48,369 nucleotides of DNA from Photobacterium kishitanii. Its GTDB lineage: Bacteria > Pseudomonadota > Gammaproteobacteria > Enterobacterales > Vibrionaceae. Under the pieces are notes generated by a model. The model was not told the DNA's origin. It did not search any database and saw only the letters and a list, made by a program, of their open reading frames with translations. Location of the stretch: NCBI RefSeq assembly GCF_003026355.1, contig NZ_PYON01000027.1, forward strand, positions 1 through 48,369. Reading direction: 5' to 3'. Numbering within the stretch: the first letter of the stretch is position 1; every line of letters starts with the position of its first letter. This document shows positions 18,708 through 27,287 of the stretch, in pieces. The translations under genes and the position numbers were made by a program.

Positions 18708-20426
18708 ATGGCATTATTAGAAGTAAAAAACCTTCGTATAGAATATCCCTCGCGTCATGGTGTCCATGCAGCAGTGAAATCACTGTCATTCTCAATTGAG
18801 CGTGGTGAAATTGTGGGTGTTGTCGGTGAGTCCGGTGCTGGTAAATCTACGGTTGGTAATGCCGTTATTGATTTATTAAGTCCGCCAGGAAAAATCGCGA
18901 GTGGTGATGTTTTTTTAGATGGCAATAAAATCTCTGGTTTAAGTGCCGATAAAATGCGCCAAGTTCGCGGCTCAAAAATTGGTTTTATTTTCCAAGATCC
19001 AATGACGTCATTAAATCCATTGTTTACGGTTGAGCAACAGCTAACTGAAACTATTGTTACTAATCTAAAGGTGTCGCAACCTGAAGCGGTAAAGCGTGCA
19101 TTAGCATTGATGGAACAAGTTGGTATTCCTGAGCCTCAATTACGGATTAAACAATATCCGCATCAGTTTTCTGGTGGTATGCGTCAACGGGTAGTGATTG
19201 CGATTGCGTTAGCCGGTGAGCCAGATTTGATTATTGCCGATGAGCCAACCACAGCATTAGATGTATCAATTCAAGATCAAATATTAACCTTGATCCGTGA
19301 TTTATGTGTGCAGAAAAATGTTGGCTGTATGTTGGTTACCCATGATATGGGCGTGGTTTCAAATGTTACCGATCGCGTTGCAGTTATGTATCGTGGCGAT
19401 TTAGTTGAAATCGGGACTACTGAGCAAGTGCTGCGACGTCCACAACATCCTTATACCCAAAGTTTGATTTCGGCTGTGCCGCGTTCAGATGTGAAACTGA
19501 AACGATTCCCGTTAGTCACTTATATTGAAGATGCTCAACAGCCACCGCCATTAGATGTAAAGAATCATTGGTTAGGGCAAAGCCAAGATCAACGTGCTTA
19601 TGAAGGTGCATTGCTTGAGGTTGAGCATGTTAACTTGCGCTTTATTACTAAAGATTCGTTATTTGAGAGTCGGCGCGAATATGTGCAGGCAAATAACGAT
19701 GTCAGTTTTCATATTGCAGAAGGCGAAACGTTTGGTTTAGTTGGCGAATCCGGTTCTGGTAAATCAACTATTGCTCGAGTGATTGCTGGCTTATACCCAC
19801 CAAATAGCGGCAAAGTACGTTTTGAAGGTATTGATTTGACTGCTTTAAAAAGTGAAGCCGAACGTCGTCCACTACGTCGTCAGATGCAAATGGTGTTTCA
19901 AAATCCGTATACCTCAATGAATCCCAGAATGCGTATTTTTGACATTATTGCTGAGCCAATTCGGTTTCATAAATTAACGAAAAATGAAGCTCAAACTCGC
20001 CAGATTGTGAATGATTTATTGGATCATGTTGGCTTAGGGCGAGCTGCGGGGATTAAATTTCCGCATGAGTTTTCGGGCGGCCAAAGACAGCGGATCTCGA
20101 TTGCACGGGCGTTGGCAACGCGACCACGATTATTGATTTGTGACGAGCCAACATCGGCATTGGATGTCTCAGTACAAGCACAGATCCTTAATCTATTAAA
20201 AGATTTACAAGATGAACTTAATTTGACGATGTTGTTTATTAGCCATGATCTACCGGTTATTCGTCAAATGTGTGATCGAATCGGGGTGATGCAACAGGGA
20301 ACATTGTTGGAAGTCGCGCCAACAGAACAATTATTTACCGCACCACAGCATCAATATAGTCAGCATTTGATTTCGTTAATGCCTGAATTTAAAGGGTTAG
20401 AAATTAAACCTCAGCAACGTGCTTAA
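18708..20426 (+). CDS. Peptide-type ABC importer, fused double ATPase
   Basis: A 572-residue protein with two ABC ATPase domains in tandem, each like one of DppD and DppF. Domain 1 (about residues 1-265) has Walker A GESGAGKST, signature FSGGMRQR and Walker B LIIADEP. Domain 2 (about 300-560) has GESGSGKST, FSGGQRQR and LLICDEP. The oligopeptide C-terminal extension HPYTQSLISAVP occurs after domain 1. It powers import through the two permeases encoded downstream. Fused ATPase first, then binding protein, then two permeases is the gene order of the E. coli gsi glutathione importer; YejF and other peptide importers are also alike. The substrate cannot be told from sequence. Confidence 0.9.
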   Translation: MALLEVKNLRIEYPSRHGVHAAVKSLSFSIERGEIVGVVGESGAGKSTVGNAVIDLLSPPGKIASGDVFLDGNKISGLSADKMRQVRGSKIGFIFQDPMTSLNPLFTVEQQLTETIVTNLKVSQPEAVKRALALMEQVGIPEPQLRIKQYPHQFSGGMRQRVVIAIALAGEPDLIIADEPTTALDVSIQDQILTLIRDLCVQKNVGCMLVTHDMGVVSNVTDRVAVMYRGDLVEIGTTEQVLRRPQHPYTQSLISAVPRSDVKLKRFPLVTYIEDAQQPPPLDVKNHWLGQSQDQRAYEGALLEVEHVNLRFITKDSLFESRREYVQANNDVSFHIAEGETFGLVGESGSGKSTIARVIAGLYPPNSGKVRFEGIDLTALKSEAERRPLRRQMQMVFQNPYTSMNPRMRIFDIIAEPIRFHKLTKNEAQTRQIVNDLLDHVGLGRAAGIKFPHEFSGGQRQRISIARALATRPRLLICDEPTSALDVSVQAQILNLLKDLQDELNLTMLFISHDLPVIRQMCDRIGVMQQGTLLEVAPTEQLFTAPQHQYSQHLISLMPEFKGLEIKPQQRA

Positions 20427-20494
20427 TGAGTTGTTATGAGTTGATAAGTAAAAACAGACTAAGCAACGGCGCTTAGGCATAAAGGAGTTATGCA

Positions 20495-22054
20495 ATGAAA
20501 ACCATCAAGAATAAATTAGCACTAGCATTGATTGCTGCAGGTTTGAGTTTTAGTGTTACCGCAGCAGATTTAAAGCTCGGTTATGCGTCAGATCCGGTAT
20601 CGCTTGATCCTCATGAGCAATTGTCTGGCGGTACACTACAGCTGTCGCATATGGTATTTGATCCACTAGTACGTTTTACTCAGCAAATGGATTTTGAACC
20701 GCGTCTGGCACAAAGCTGGGAGCGTATTGATGCTCATACATTCCGTTTTAAATTACGCCCTGGAGTGAAATTTCATTCGGGTAATCCATTGACGGCTGAT
20801 GATGTTATTTGGACCTTTAATCGTCTCCAGTCATCACCTGATTTTAAAGCGATTTTTGAACCGTATTCTGAGATGAAAAAAGTTGATGATTATACGGTAG
20901 ATATTATTTCAAAAGGCGCTTACCCATTGGTTCTGCAAACTGCAACCTACATTTTCCCAATGGATAGCAAGTTTTACACTGGTAAGACGGCTGATGGTAA
21001 AGATAAAGCTGAAGTTGCCAAACACGGTAATTCATTCGCTTCAACTCACATGTCAGGTACGGGACCATTTACGGTCACTAAGCGTGAGCAAGGGGTAAAA
21101 GTTGAATTTACTCGATTTGCGGGTTATTGGGATACAGCCTCAAAAGGCAATGTTGATACCATTACGCTATTACCGATCAAAGAAGATGCGACCCGTGTTG
21201 CAGCATTACTTTCTGGCGGGGTTGATATGATTGACCACGTTGCACCTAATGATCATAAGCGTCTTAAAAATGCCAAGGGGGTTGATTTAGTAACTTTACC
21301 GGGTACGCGTATTATCTCGTTTCAAATGAATCAAAACAGCAATGAAGCATTAAAAGATGTCCGTGTTCGTCAAGCGATTGTGCATGCGATTAATAATGAA
21401 GGCATTGTAAAGAAAATCATGAAAGGTTTTGCAACTGCTGCTGGTCAACAAAGTCCTGCTGGTTACCAAGGTCACGATAGTGAATTGGTGCCGCGTTATG
21501 ATGTTAAGAAAGCTAAGCAATTAATGAAAGAAGCTGGTTATGAAAATGGCTTTACACTGACTATGTTAGCGCCAAATAACCGTTACGTGAACGATGCAAA
21601 AATAGCCCAAGCGACAGCTGCAATGTTGTCAAAAATTGGCATTAAAGTTGATTTAAAAACCTTACCCAAAGCGCAGTACTGGCCAGAGTTTGATAAATGT
21701 TCTGCCGATATGATGATGATTGGTTGGCATGCAGATACCGAAGATTCAGCTAATATGACTGAGTTTTTGACCATGACTCGCAATGAGAAAACAGGTAAAG
21801 GTCAATATAACTGTGGCTTCTACTCTAACCCAGAGGTCGATAAGCTAGTTACTGCCGCTAATATTGAAACCGATCCAGCTAAGCGTGCGGTAATGTTAAA
21901 ACAAGTGGAAGCAACGCTTTATAACGAAGCGGCATTTGTACCATTACATTGGCAAAGCCTAGCATGGGGGGCACGTAGTAATGTCCACGCCGCTGATGTA
22001 GTAAACCCAATGGAACAGCCATACTTTGGTGATCTCGTGGTTGATGAGAAATAA
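20495..22054 (+). CDS. Periplasmic peptide-binding protein (SBP family 5)
   Basis: A 519-residue secreted solute-binding protein. The signal peptide (MKTIKNKLALALIAAGLSFS, then VTAA) precedes a mature form beginning near DLKLGYASDPVSLDPHE, the usual family 5 start. YLRAFANS-like family motifs are replaced by RFKLRPGVKFHSGNPLTADDV and VRVRQAIVHAINNEGIVKKI, which are characteristic of DppA/GsiB-type proteins. It captures a peptide or similar ligand in the periplasm and hands it to the permeases. AAGGAG lies seven bases before the ATG. A hairpin just downstream probably makes this gene more expressed than the permeases. Confidence 0.9.
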   Translation: MKTIKNKLALALIAAGLSFSVTAADLKLGYASDPVSLDPHEQLSGGTLQLSHMVFDPLVRFTQQMDFEPRLAQSWERIDAHTFRFKLRPGVKFHSGNPLTADDVIWTFNRLQSSPDFKAIFEPYSEMKKVDDYTVDIISKGAYPLVLQTATYIFPMDSKFYTGKTADGKDKAEVAKHGNSFASTHMSGTGPFTVTKREQGVKVEFTRFAGYWDTASKGNVDTITLLPIKEDATRVAALLSGGVDMIDHVAPNDHKRLKNAKGVDLVTLPGTRIISFQMNQNSNEALKDVRVRQAIVHAINNEGIVKKIMKGFATAAGQQSPAGYQGHDSELVPRYDVKKAKQLMKEAGYENGFTLTMLAPNNRYVNDAKIAQATAAMLSKIGIKVDLKTLPKAQYWPEFDKCSADMMMIGWHADTEDSANMTEFLTMTRNEKTGKGQYNCGFYSNPEVDKLVTAANIETDPAKRAVMLKQVEATLYNEAAFVPLHWQSLAWGARSNVHAADVVNPMEQPYFGDLVVDEK

Positions 22055-22082
22055 TCGTTAGCCACCAATAGCTAAGCATGAG

Positions 22083-22108
22083 TGCCGGGGCTTGCTCCGG
22101 CATTTTTT
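22083..22108 (+). terminator. Partial terminator between binding protein and permeases
   Basis: TGCCGG and CCGGCA form a stem around an 8-base loop, followed by six T. It lies inside the operon, so it probably lowers read-through into the permease genes. Confidence 0.75.
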
Positions 22109-22133
22109 CAGGATGAATTAAAAGGGGCAGGGA

Positions 22134-23111
22134 ATGTTTTCGTTTCTGGTCAAACGCCTGTTTCAGGCACTGATAGTGATGTTTGTGATCAGTCTGGTGG
22201 CATTTGCCATTCAGGATAACCTTGGCGATCCGTTACGAGAACTCGTCGGGCAGTCGGTATCAGAAGCTGAACGTCAACAATTACGGGATGATTTGGGTCT
22301 CAATGATCCGTTTGTGACTAAATATAGTCGTTTTCTTAGCAATGCGATTCAGGGGGATTTAGGCACTTCATACACCTTTAAGCGCCCTGCTACTGAGGTT
22401 ATTTTAGATAAGTTAGTCGCCACGTTAGAGTTAGTGTTTGGTGCGACAGTGATCATTATTTTGGTCTCAATTCCACTCGGGGTCTATTCTGCGATTCACC
22501 CTCGCAGTGTGTTTACTAAAGCAGTCATGGCATTTAGTAGTATTGGTATTTCTATTCCAGTGTTTTTAACCGCGATCATGTTGATGTATGTGTTCTCGAT
22601 TGAGTTAGGTTGGTTACCCTCATTTGGACGGGGTGAGACAGCGAATTACTTGGGTTGGGAATCAGGCTTTTTTACCATTGATGGCCTCAAGCATTTAGTG
22701 CTGCCATGTGTCGCGTTAGCCTCAATTATGTTGCCATTATTCATTCGATTAGTGCGCTCTGAAATGTTGGAAGTCTTAAGCTCTGAGTACATCAAATTTG
22801 CCAAGGCAAAGGGATTACCAATGAATAAGGTCTATTACCAACACGCATTAAAAAACACCATGCTACCTGTATTAACTGTTGGTGGGGTACAGATCGGTAC
22901 CATGATTGCCTACACCATTTTGACCGAAAGCGTGTTTCAGTGGCCAGGTACTGGACTATTATTTTTAGATGCTATTAATCGTGTCGATACTCCACTTATC
23001 ACAGCATATGTGATTTTTGTCGGCCTGATTTTTGTGGTAACCAATACCATTGTTGACCTGCTTTATGGCTTGGTTAACCCAACGGTAGACTTGACGGGCA
23101 AGGGAGCATAA
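22134..23111 (+). CDS. ABC peptide permease, DppB/GsiC type
   Basis: A 325-residue inner-membrane permease with six expected membrane segments. MFSFLVKRLFQALIVMFVIS is the typical DppB/OppB start, and the EAA loop that contacts the ATPase is in EYIKFAKAKGLPMNKVYYQHALKN. A Gly- and Arg-rich start motif (GDLGTSYTFKRPATEVI) also fits the family. It pairs with the next permease, which begins three bases after its stop codon. Confidence 0.92.
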   Translation: MFSFLVKRLFQALIVMFVISLVAFAIQDNLGDPLRELVGQSVSEAERQQLRDDLGLNDPFVTKYSRFLSNAIQGDLGTSYTFKRPATEVILDKLVATLELVFGATVIIILVSIPLGVYSAIHPRSVFTKAVMAFSSIGISIPVFLTAIMLMYVFSIELGWLPSFGRGETANYLGWESGFFTIDGLKHLVLPCVALASIMLPLFIRLVRSEMLEVLSSEYIKFAKAKGLPMNKVYYQHALKNTMLPVLTVGGVQIGTMIAYTILTESVFQWPGTGLLFLDAINRVDTPLITAYVIFVGLIFVVTNTIVDLLYGLVNPTVDLTGKGA

Positions 23112-23114
23112 GTC

Positions 23115-24056
23115 ATGGATAGTATTAGCACCGTTGCACCTAGTCGTTGGCAGCGTTTTAAAAATTCCGATATTGTTTATTATTTTCTGAAAGATAAAGT
23201 GGCAATGGTCTGTTTTGCTGTCTTTATTAGTTTTGCCACCGCGGCACTATTTGCGCCTTTTATCGCGCCAACCAATCCTTATGATTTATCGTCAATCGAT
23301 ATTATGGATTCTGAGTTACCGCCAGCGTGGATGGAAGATGGCGATCAAAGCTTTGTGTTAGGTACTGACGATCAAGGACGTGATATTTATTCCACTATCT
23401 TATATGGGATGCGGTTATCACTGACGATAGGTTTATTGGCAGTAGCACTACAATTAACTATTGGGGTGATTGTCGGTTTAACTGCGGGGTATTTTGGTGG
23501 CCGTATTGATAGCTTACTAATGCGAATTGCCGATGTGCAGTTATCGTTTTCAACCATGATGGTCGCGATCATTGTCTCGGCAATTTTCCGGACTGCGTTA
23601 GGGGCAGAAACCTATGCCCAATATGCGGTGATTATGTTGGTGGTGATCATTGGTTTTGCTGAGTGGCCGCAATATGCGCGAACGGTACGTGCTTCTGTGT
23701 TGGCAGAGAAAAAGAAAGAATATGTTGAAGCGGCTAAAGTGATGGGCTTTCGCGCGCCGCGGATCATGTTCCGTCATATTTTGCCAAACTGTTTATCACC
23801 GATTTTAGTTATCTCAACCGTACAGGTTGCCAATGCGATTATGTCGGAAGCTGCGCTATCATTTTTAGGCTTAGGTTTGCCGGTTGATCAACCTTCACTT
23901 GGTTCACTGATCAGTATTGGATTTAACTATATTTTCTCGGGCTCATGGTGGATCACTGCCTTCCCTGGAATAGTACTGATTACGCTAGTGTTAGTGATTA
24001 ACTTGCTCGGTGATTGGCTACGGGATGTGTTTAATCCCAAGATTTACAAAGGCTAA
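23115..24056 (+). CDS. ABC peptide permease, DppC/GsiD type
   Basis: A 313-residue inner-membrane permease of the DppC type. The N-terminal segment and the motif LGTDDQGRDIYSTILYGMRLSL are family hallmarks; the EAA loop is EYVEAAKVMGFRAPRIMFRHILPN. Six membrane segments are expected. GGAG overlapping the end of the previous gene is the ribosome site, so the two permeases are translated together. It is last in the operon and is followed by a strong terminator. Confidence 0.92.
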   Translation: MDSISTVAPSRWQRFKNSDIVYYFLKDKVAMVCFAVFISFATAALFAPFIAPTNPYDLSSIDIMDSELPPAWMEDGDQSFVLGTDDQGRDIYSTILYGMRLSLTIGLLAVALQLTIGVIVGLTAGYFGGRIDSLLMRIADVQLSFSTMMVAIIVSAIFRTALGAETYAQYAVIMLVVIIGFAEWPQYARTVRASVLAEKKKEYVEAAKVMGFRAPRIMFRHILPNCLSPILVISTVQVANAIMSEAALSFLGLGLPVDQPSLGSLISIGFNYIFSGSWWITAFPGIVLITLVLVINLLGDWLRDVFNPKIYKG

Positions 24057-24072
24057 TGCCGTAAATGTAAGA

Positions 24073-24106
24073 TAAAAAAAGGCGACCAAGTGGTCGCCTT
24101 TTTTAT
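24073..24106. terminator. Terminator of ABC importer operon
   Basis: GGCGACCA, AG and TGGTCGCC (24081-24098) with seven A before and six T after. It can stop both the importer operon and the convergent yjiH-like gene. Confidence 0.9.
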
Positions 24107-24121
24107 TTATATAATGATGCT

Positions 24122-25495
24122 TTAGAAAATCAAATGTGCCATTAACGCAATCACTGGCAAGGTCACCAGAGTACGTAGAATAAAGATCACAAATAATTCC
24201 CATGCTTTAACCGGCACTTTACTACCAATTAATAGCGCGCCAATTTCAGACATGTAAATCAACTGAGTAACTGACATTGCTGCAATAATAAAGCGAGTCA
24301 TATCACTTTGAATGGTTGATGCCAGAATAGACGGTAAGAACATATCTGCAAAACCGACCACGATAGTTTTAGATGCTGCTTCTGCTTCAGGAATATGCAG
24401 TAATTCAAGGAATGGAATAAACGGCATCCCGAGGTAATCAAAAATCGGGGTGTTTTCCGCGATCACCAATGCCATCGTACCAATTGCCATAACGACAGGC
24501 AGCACCCCAAATACCATATCAACGGCATTTTTAATTCCATCAAGTGCAATCGCTGGTACGCTTTTTACTTCCGCTGCTTTTTTAAGTGCTTGCTCAAGCC
24601 CATAAGAAAAAACATTGTGTCCTTCAGGCACGGTTTCATCATGTGATGATTCAGTAGTGCCATTAATATAGACATTTTTCTTACGTGATAATGGTGGTAA
24701 ACGCGGCACGATAATCGCAGCCACTAAACCGGCTAAACAAACCGTTAAGTAAAAAGGGGCAAACATATGCTCTAAATTTACTTGGGCAATAACCACTAAA
24801 CTGAAGGTGATCGATACTGCAGAAAATGTGGTACCGATAACTGCCGCTTCACGTTGGGTATACATACCTGATTCATATTGTTTACTGGTCAGCAGGACTC
24901 CAACTGAACCATCACCTAACCATGATGCAATACAGTTGACGGATGAACGACCAGGTAAACCAAAAATAGGGCGCATGATGCGGGTAAATAAAGTACCAAA
25001 AAATTCCAGTAAGCCAAAATTGAGTAGTAGCGGCAGCAATAAGCCCGCAAAAATAAAGACTGAAAATAATACTGGCAGCAAATCATTTAATACTAAACCA
25101 CCAGTGGCATCGTTACGAAACATCACTGGACCAAAATTAAAGTAGGTCATTACAGCAAAGATAGCGCCAAGTTGTTGGACGATAAACCACATTGGAGAAG
25201 GGTTTAATAAGCCATTAACGAAGCTGTTTCGAAGGATAAAACCGGGCTTAAATAGTTTGGTGATAATAGACATCACGGCAGTGAAACTGATAACACCAGT
25301 CACAATTGATGTTAGTGAATTTTCAAAATGGCTTTGAATGGTTTTTGCTAATACAGCGATGGGAATCGTGATATCGCCATTAAAGTTAATCGGTGCCATA
25401 AATAAAAACACCCCGATTAACGATGGGATGATAAACATTAACCAATTATTGAGATTTTTTGGTGGTGCTACTGCTTGTTGATGCATATCTGTCAT
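24122..25495 (-). CDS. YjiH-family inner-membrane protein (nucleoside-recognition domain)
   Basis: A 457-residue integral membrane protein with about ten hydrophobic segments and a Gate/nucleoside-recognition type domain. The segments GRSSVNCIASWLGDGSVGVLL and FADMFLPSILASTIQSDMTRFI are recognisable in the YjiH family. Transport of an unknown solute is likely but not proven for the family. A hydrophilic loop lies at about residues 270-330. AGTAGG lies just before the ATG. It is monocistronic, facing away from the EutQ-like gene across a 542-bp spacer with inverted repeats. Confidence 0.75.
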   Translation of the reverse strand: MTDMHQQAVAPPKNLNNWLMFIIPSLIGVFLFMAPINFNGDITIPIAVLAKTIQSHFENSLTSIVTGVISFTAVMSIITKLFKPGFILRNSFVNGLLNPSPMWFIVQQLGAIFAVMTYFNFGPVMFRNDATGGLVLNDLLPVLFSVFIFAGLLLPLLLNFGLLEFFGTLFTRIMRPIFGLPGRSSVNCIASWLGDGSVGVLLTSKQYESGMYTQREAAVIGTTFSAVSITFSLVVIAQVNLEHMFAPFYLTVCLAGLVAAIIVPRLPPLSRKKNVYINGTTESSHDETVPEGHNVFSYGLEQALKKAAEVKSVPAIALDGIKNAVDMVFGVLPVVMAIGTMALVIAENTPIFDYLGMPFIPFLELLHIPEAEAASKTIVVGFADMFLPSILASTIQSDMTRFIIAAMSVTQLIYMSEIGALLIGSKVPVKAWELFVIFILRTLVTLPVIALMAHLIF

Positions 25496-26037
25496 AACCT
25501 ACTGGTAGAAACGGCCGAATTAATGGGGGTATCCCCGAGGTCTTGGTGGAATAACTATTCACTACTATTCCATAAATAAGGAATCGAAGATTACATTTTT
25601 TATTGAATAGATGGAATAGTTTACAACTAAAAAAATGGTTACTTATGCGATTATTTGGGGTTTTTATTCTTGAGGCACTCAATAGCGATATGAACGACGA
25701 GATATCATTATAAATAAAAAGGTTATTTGCTGGGTGTCGAGGCTGTTATGTCGAATTATTGTTACCATACAGTAATAGTATTTATATTTTTAAGCTATTG
25801 TTGATTCTTGATGATCAGTTAAACTGCATCACATCAGAAAGCATTACTAAAGATGATGCTCAATTAAATAAATATTCTATTTAGGTTATGACAATAACGT
25901 TGATAGGAAACAGCATTTATTTGTGTAACACCCAAATCCAATAATAGATTCGATTACTGTTACGGTAGTTCGATCATCTGTACTCGATAAGATGAAAGCA
26001 TCGACTTTGGTCTTAATATAAAAATAAGGATCTACCT
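25496..26037. promoter_or_regulatory. Divergent spacer with repeated TGGAATA half-sites
   Basis: 542 bp between yjiH-like (minus) and the cupin gene (plus). TGGAATA at 25547 and TATTCCA at 25566 face each other with a 12-base gap; ACTATTCCAT (25564-25573) and ATGGAATAGT (25611-25620) form a second, ten-base perfect inverted repeat. These could be regulator sites for the yjiH-like gene. The rest is AT-rich with no convincing gene; AAGGA near 26025 serves the cupin gene. Confidence 0.45.
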
Positions 26038-26430
26038 ATGACTACATTAACAACCAAGCCAGGTATCACACTGATTAAGTCAGGTACTTTTAAACTTAAT
26101 GACTTAAGTAAGTTACTAGAAGTTGAAGGCTTAAAAAGTGATATGGCGGAGGTTGCCGTAACAACAAATAGCAACGCACTGACTATTGGTCACTTCACTA
26201 TGTCACCAGGGGTTGAATTTGAATACTTCTATGATTCAGTTGAGTACAAAGTGATCACTAAAGGTAAAATTGTTGTTCGTGATGAAGCTGGTATTAAATA
26301 TGTAGCTGAAGTGGGTGACGTTATTTTATTTAGTCCTGATGTTAAAGTTATCTTTGATGCAGAGAGTGATGGCGAAGCAATTTATACCGCTCATCGTTCA
26401 GCTGCGGCAGATTTTGCTCCTGCACAATAA
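26038..26430 (+). CDS. EutQ-like cupin protein
   Basis: A 130-residue single-domain protein resembling the C-terminal cupin of EutQ, which has acetate-kinase activity in ethanolamine use. The segments FEYFYDSVEYKVITKGKIVV and GDVILFSPDVKVIFDAESDGEAIY give the two cupin motifs, but with few histidines, so a metal site is not obvious. No other eut gene is nearby, so a role in ethanolamine use is doubtful. It stands alone with its own terminator. The family resemblance is fairly clear; the function is unknown. Confidence 0.65.
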   Translation: MTTLTTKPGITLIKSGTFKLNDLSKLLEVEGLKSDMAEVAVTTNSNALTIGHFTMSPGVEFEYFYDSVEYKVITKGKIVVRDEAGIKYVAEVGDVILFSPDVKVIFDAESDGEAIYTAHRSAAADFAPAQ

Positions 26431-26456
26431 AATATAAAATTTAGTTGTTATAAATT

Positions 26457-26488
26457 AAAGCCTTAACGTTTTGTTAGGGCTTTTTTTA
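26457..26488 (+). terminator. Terminator of cupin gene
   Basis: AAGCCTTAAC, a short T-rich loop and GTTAGGGCTT with seven T. One pair is a G-T wobble. Confidence 0.75.
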
Positions 26489-26649
26489 TAGTTTTAACCA
26501 TTAGCATTGTTACTTGTTAGTAATAGTGTTTTAGTTTTTAACTATATTGTTAGTTATAAGGTAATGATTAATAATAGAACGCTAACATAAATGCTTGTTG
26601 ATTTCGTGTAAACTGAAATGATTGAGCTTAAATAATGATGAGGTACACC

Positions 26650-27240
26650 ATGGCAGCACATTCAAATCAGCAGTTTCATGTCGGTCAGATTATTGATGAA
26701 CACCCGTTTATTGCTGGTGATGGCGCCGTTATTGAAATGTTCCGTAATGACATGAGTAATATTGTTTTTATCGGTTTAAATGGCATCACGGCAGAAGAGC
26801 AGCAAATGATGGCAGAAGCCACCGCAGAGTTTGGTTTAATGAAAACTGATAATGGCGGTTGTTTGGTGGTGTTTAAATTAGCTGAACTTGCATTTGATAT
26901 TCAATTTAATGCTGCGGCGATTCCAGCAGAATATTTTCAACAACCAACCGAATCGACATTAGCGTTATCAATGATGGCATTAGATACTGCTAATAATGAA
27001 CTTAAAGTGATCCGTGAGCTGTCGTTACCAGAAGCTGTTACTGAACAAGTAATTGCAGTGATGCAAGCCCAACGTGCTATTGCAGACCCAATGGCGGTTA
27101 ATGCTGAAAATATGCATTTATTGAATACAGTTAGCACTGAAGAGCTATTATCTAAAATTACCTTAACACCCATTCAAACAGTGATAGCACCGAGTTGTAG
27201 TTGTGGCCATAACCATGAAGATGGTCATCATCATCATTAG
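26650..27240 (+). CDS. Conserved protein of unknown function with Cys/His tail
   Basis: A 196-residue soluble protein that I do not recognise. There is no signal peptide or membrane segment. The C-terminus is CSCGHNHEDGHHHH, a strong candidate for Zn, Ni or Cu binding. The body is acidic and helical in places (TAEEQQMMAEATAEFG). The ATG at 26650 is preferred because TGAGGT lies six bases before it; the in-frame ATG at 26635 lacks a ribosome site. It is a single-gene unit ended by a terminator. A metal-handling or metal-sensing role is inferred from the tail only. Confidence 0.6.
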   Translation: MAAHSNQQFHVGQIIDEHPFIAGDGAVIEMFRNDMSNIVFIGLNGITAEEQQMMAEATAEFGLMKTDNGGCLVVFKLAELAFDIQFNAAAIPAEYFQQPTESTLALSMMALDTANNELKVIRELSLPEAVTEQVIAVMQAQRAIADPMAVNAENMHLLNTVSTEELLSKITLTPIQTVIAPSCSCGHNHEDGHHHH

Positions 27241-27258
27241 AGAATGGTTTGAGCCTCT

Positions 27259-27287
27259 AAAGGCATCACTGACTGTGGTGCCTTTTT
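27259..27287 (+). terminator. Terminator of Cys/His-tail gene
   Basis: AAGGCATCAC, a short loop and GTGGTGCCTT with five T. It overlaps the stop codon of the convergent EAL gene by two bases. Confidence 0.7.

Noticed and set aside
25564..25620. Inverted repeats of a small insertion element
   Set aside because: The repeats enclose only 37 bp, and no target duplication or transposase remnant is visible.
25446..25682. 78-codon minus-strand ORF upstream of yjiH-like gene
   Set aside because: It overlaps the yjiH-like start in another frame and covers the inverted repeats; no ribosome site or recognisable motif.
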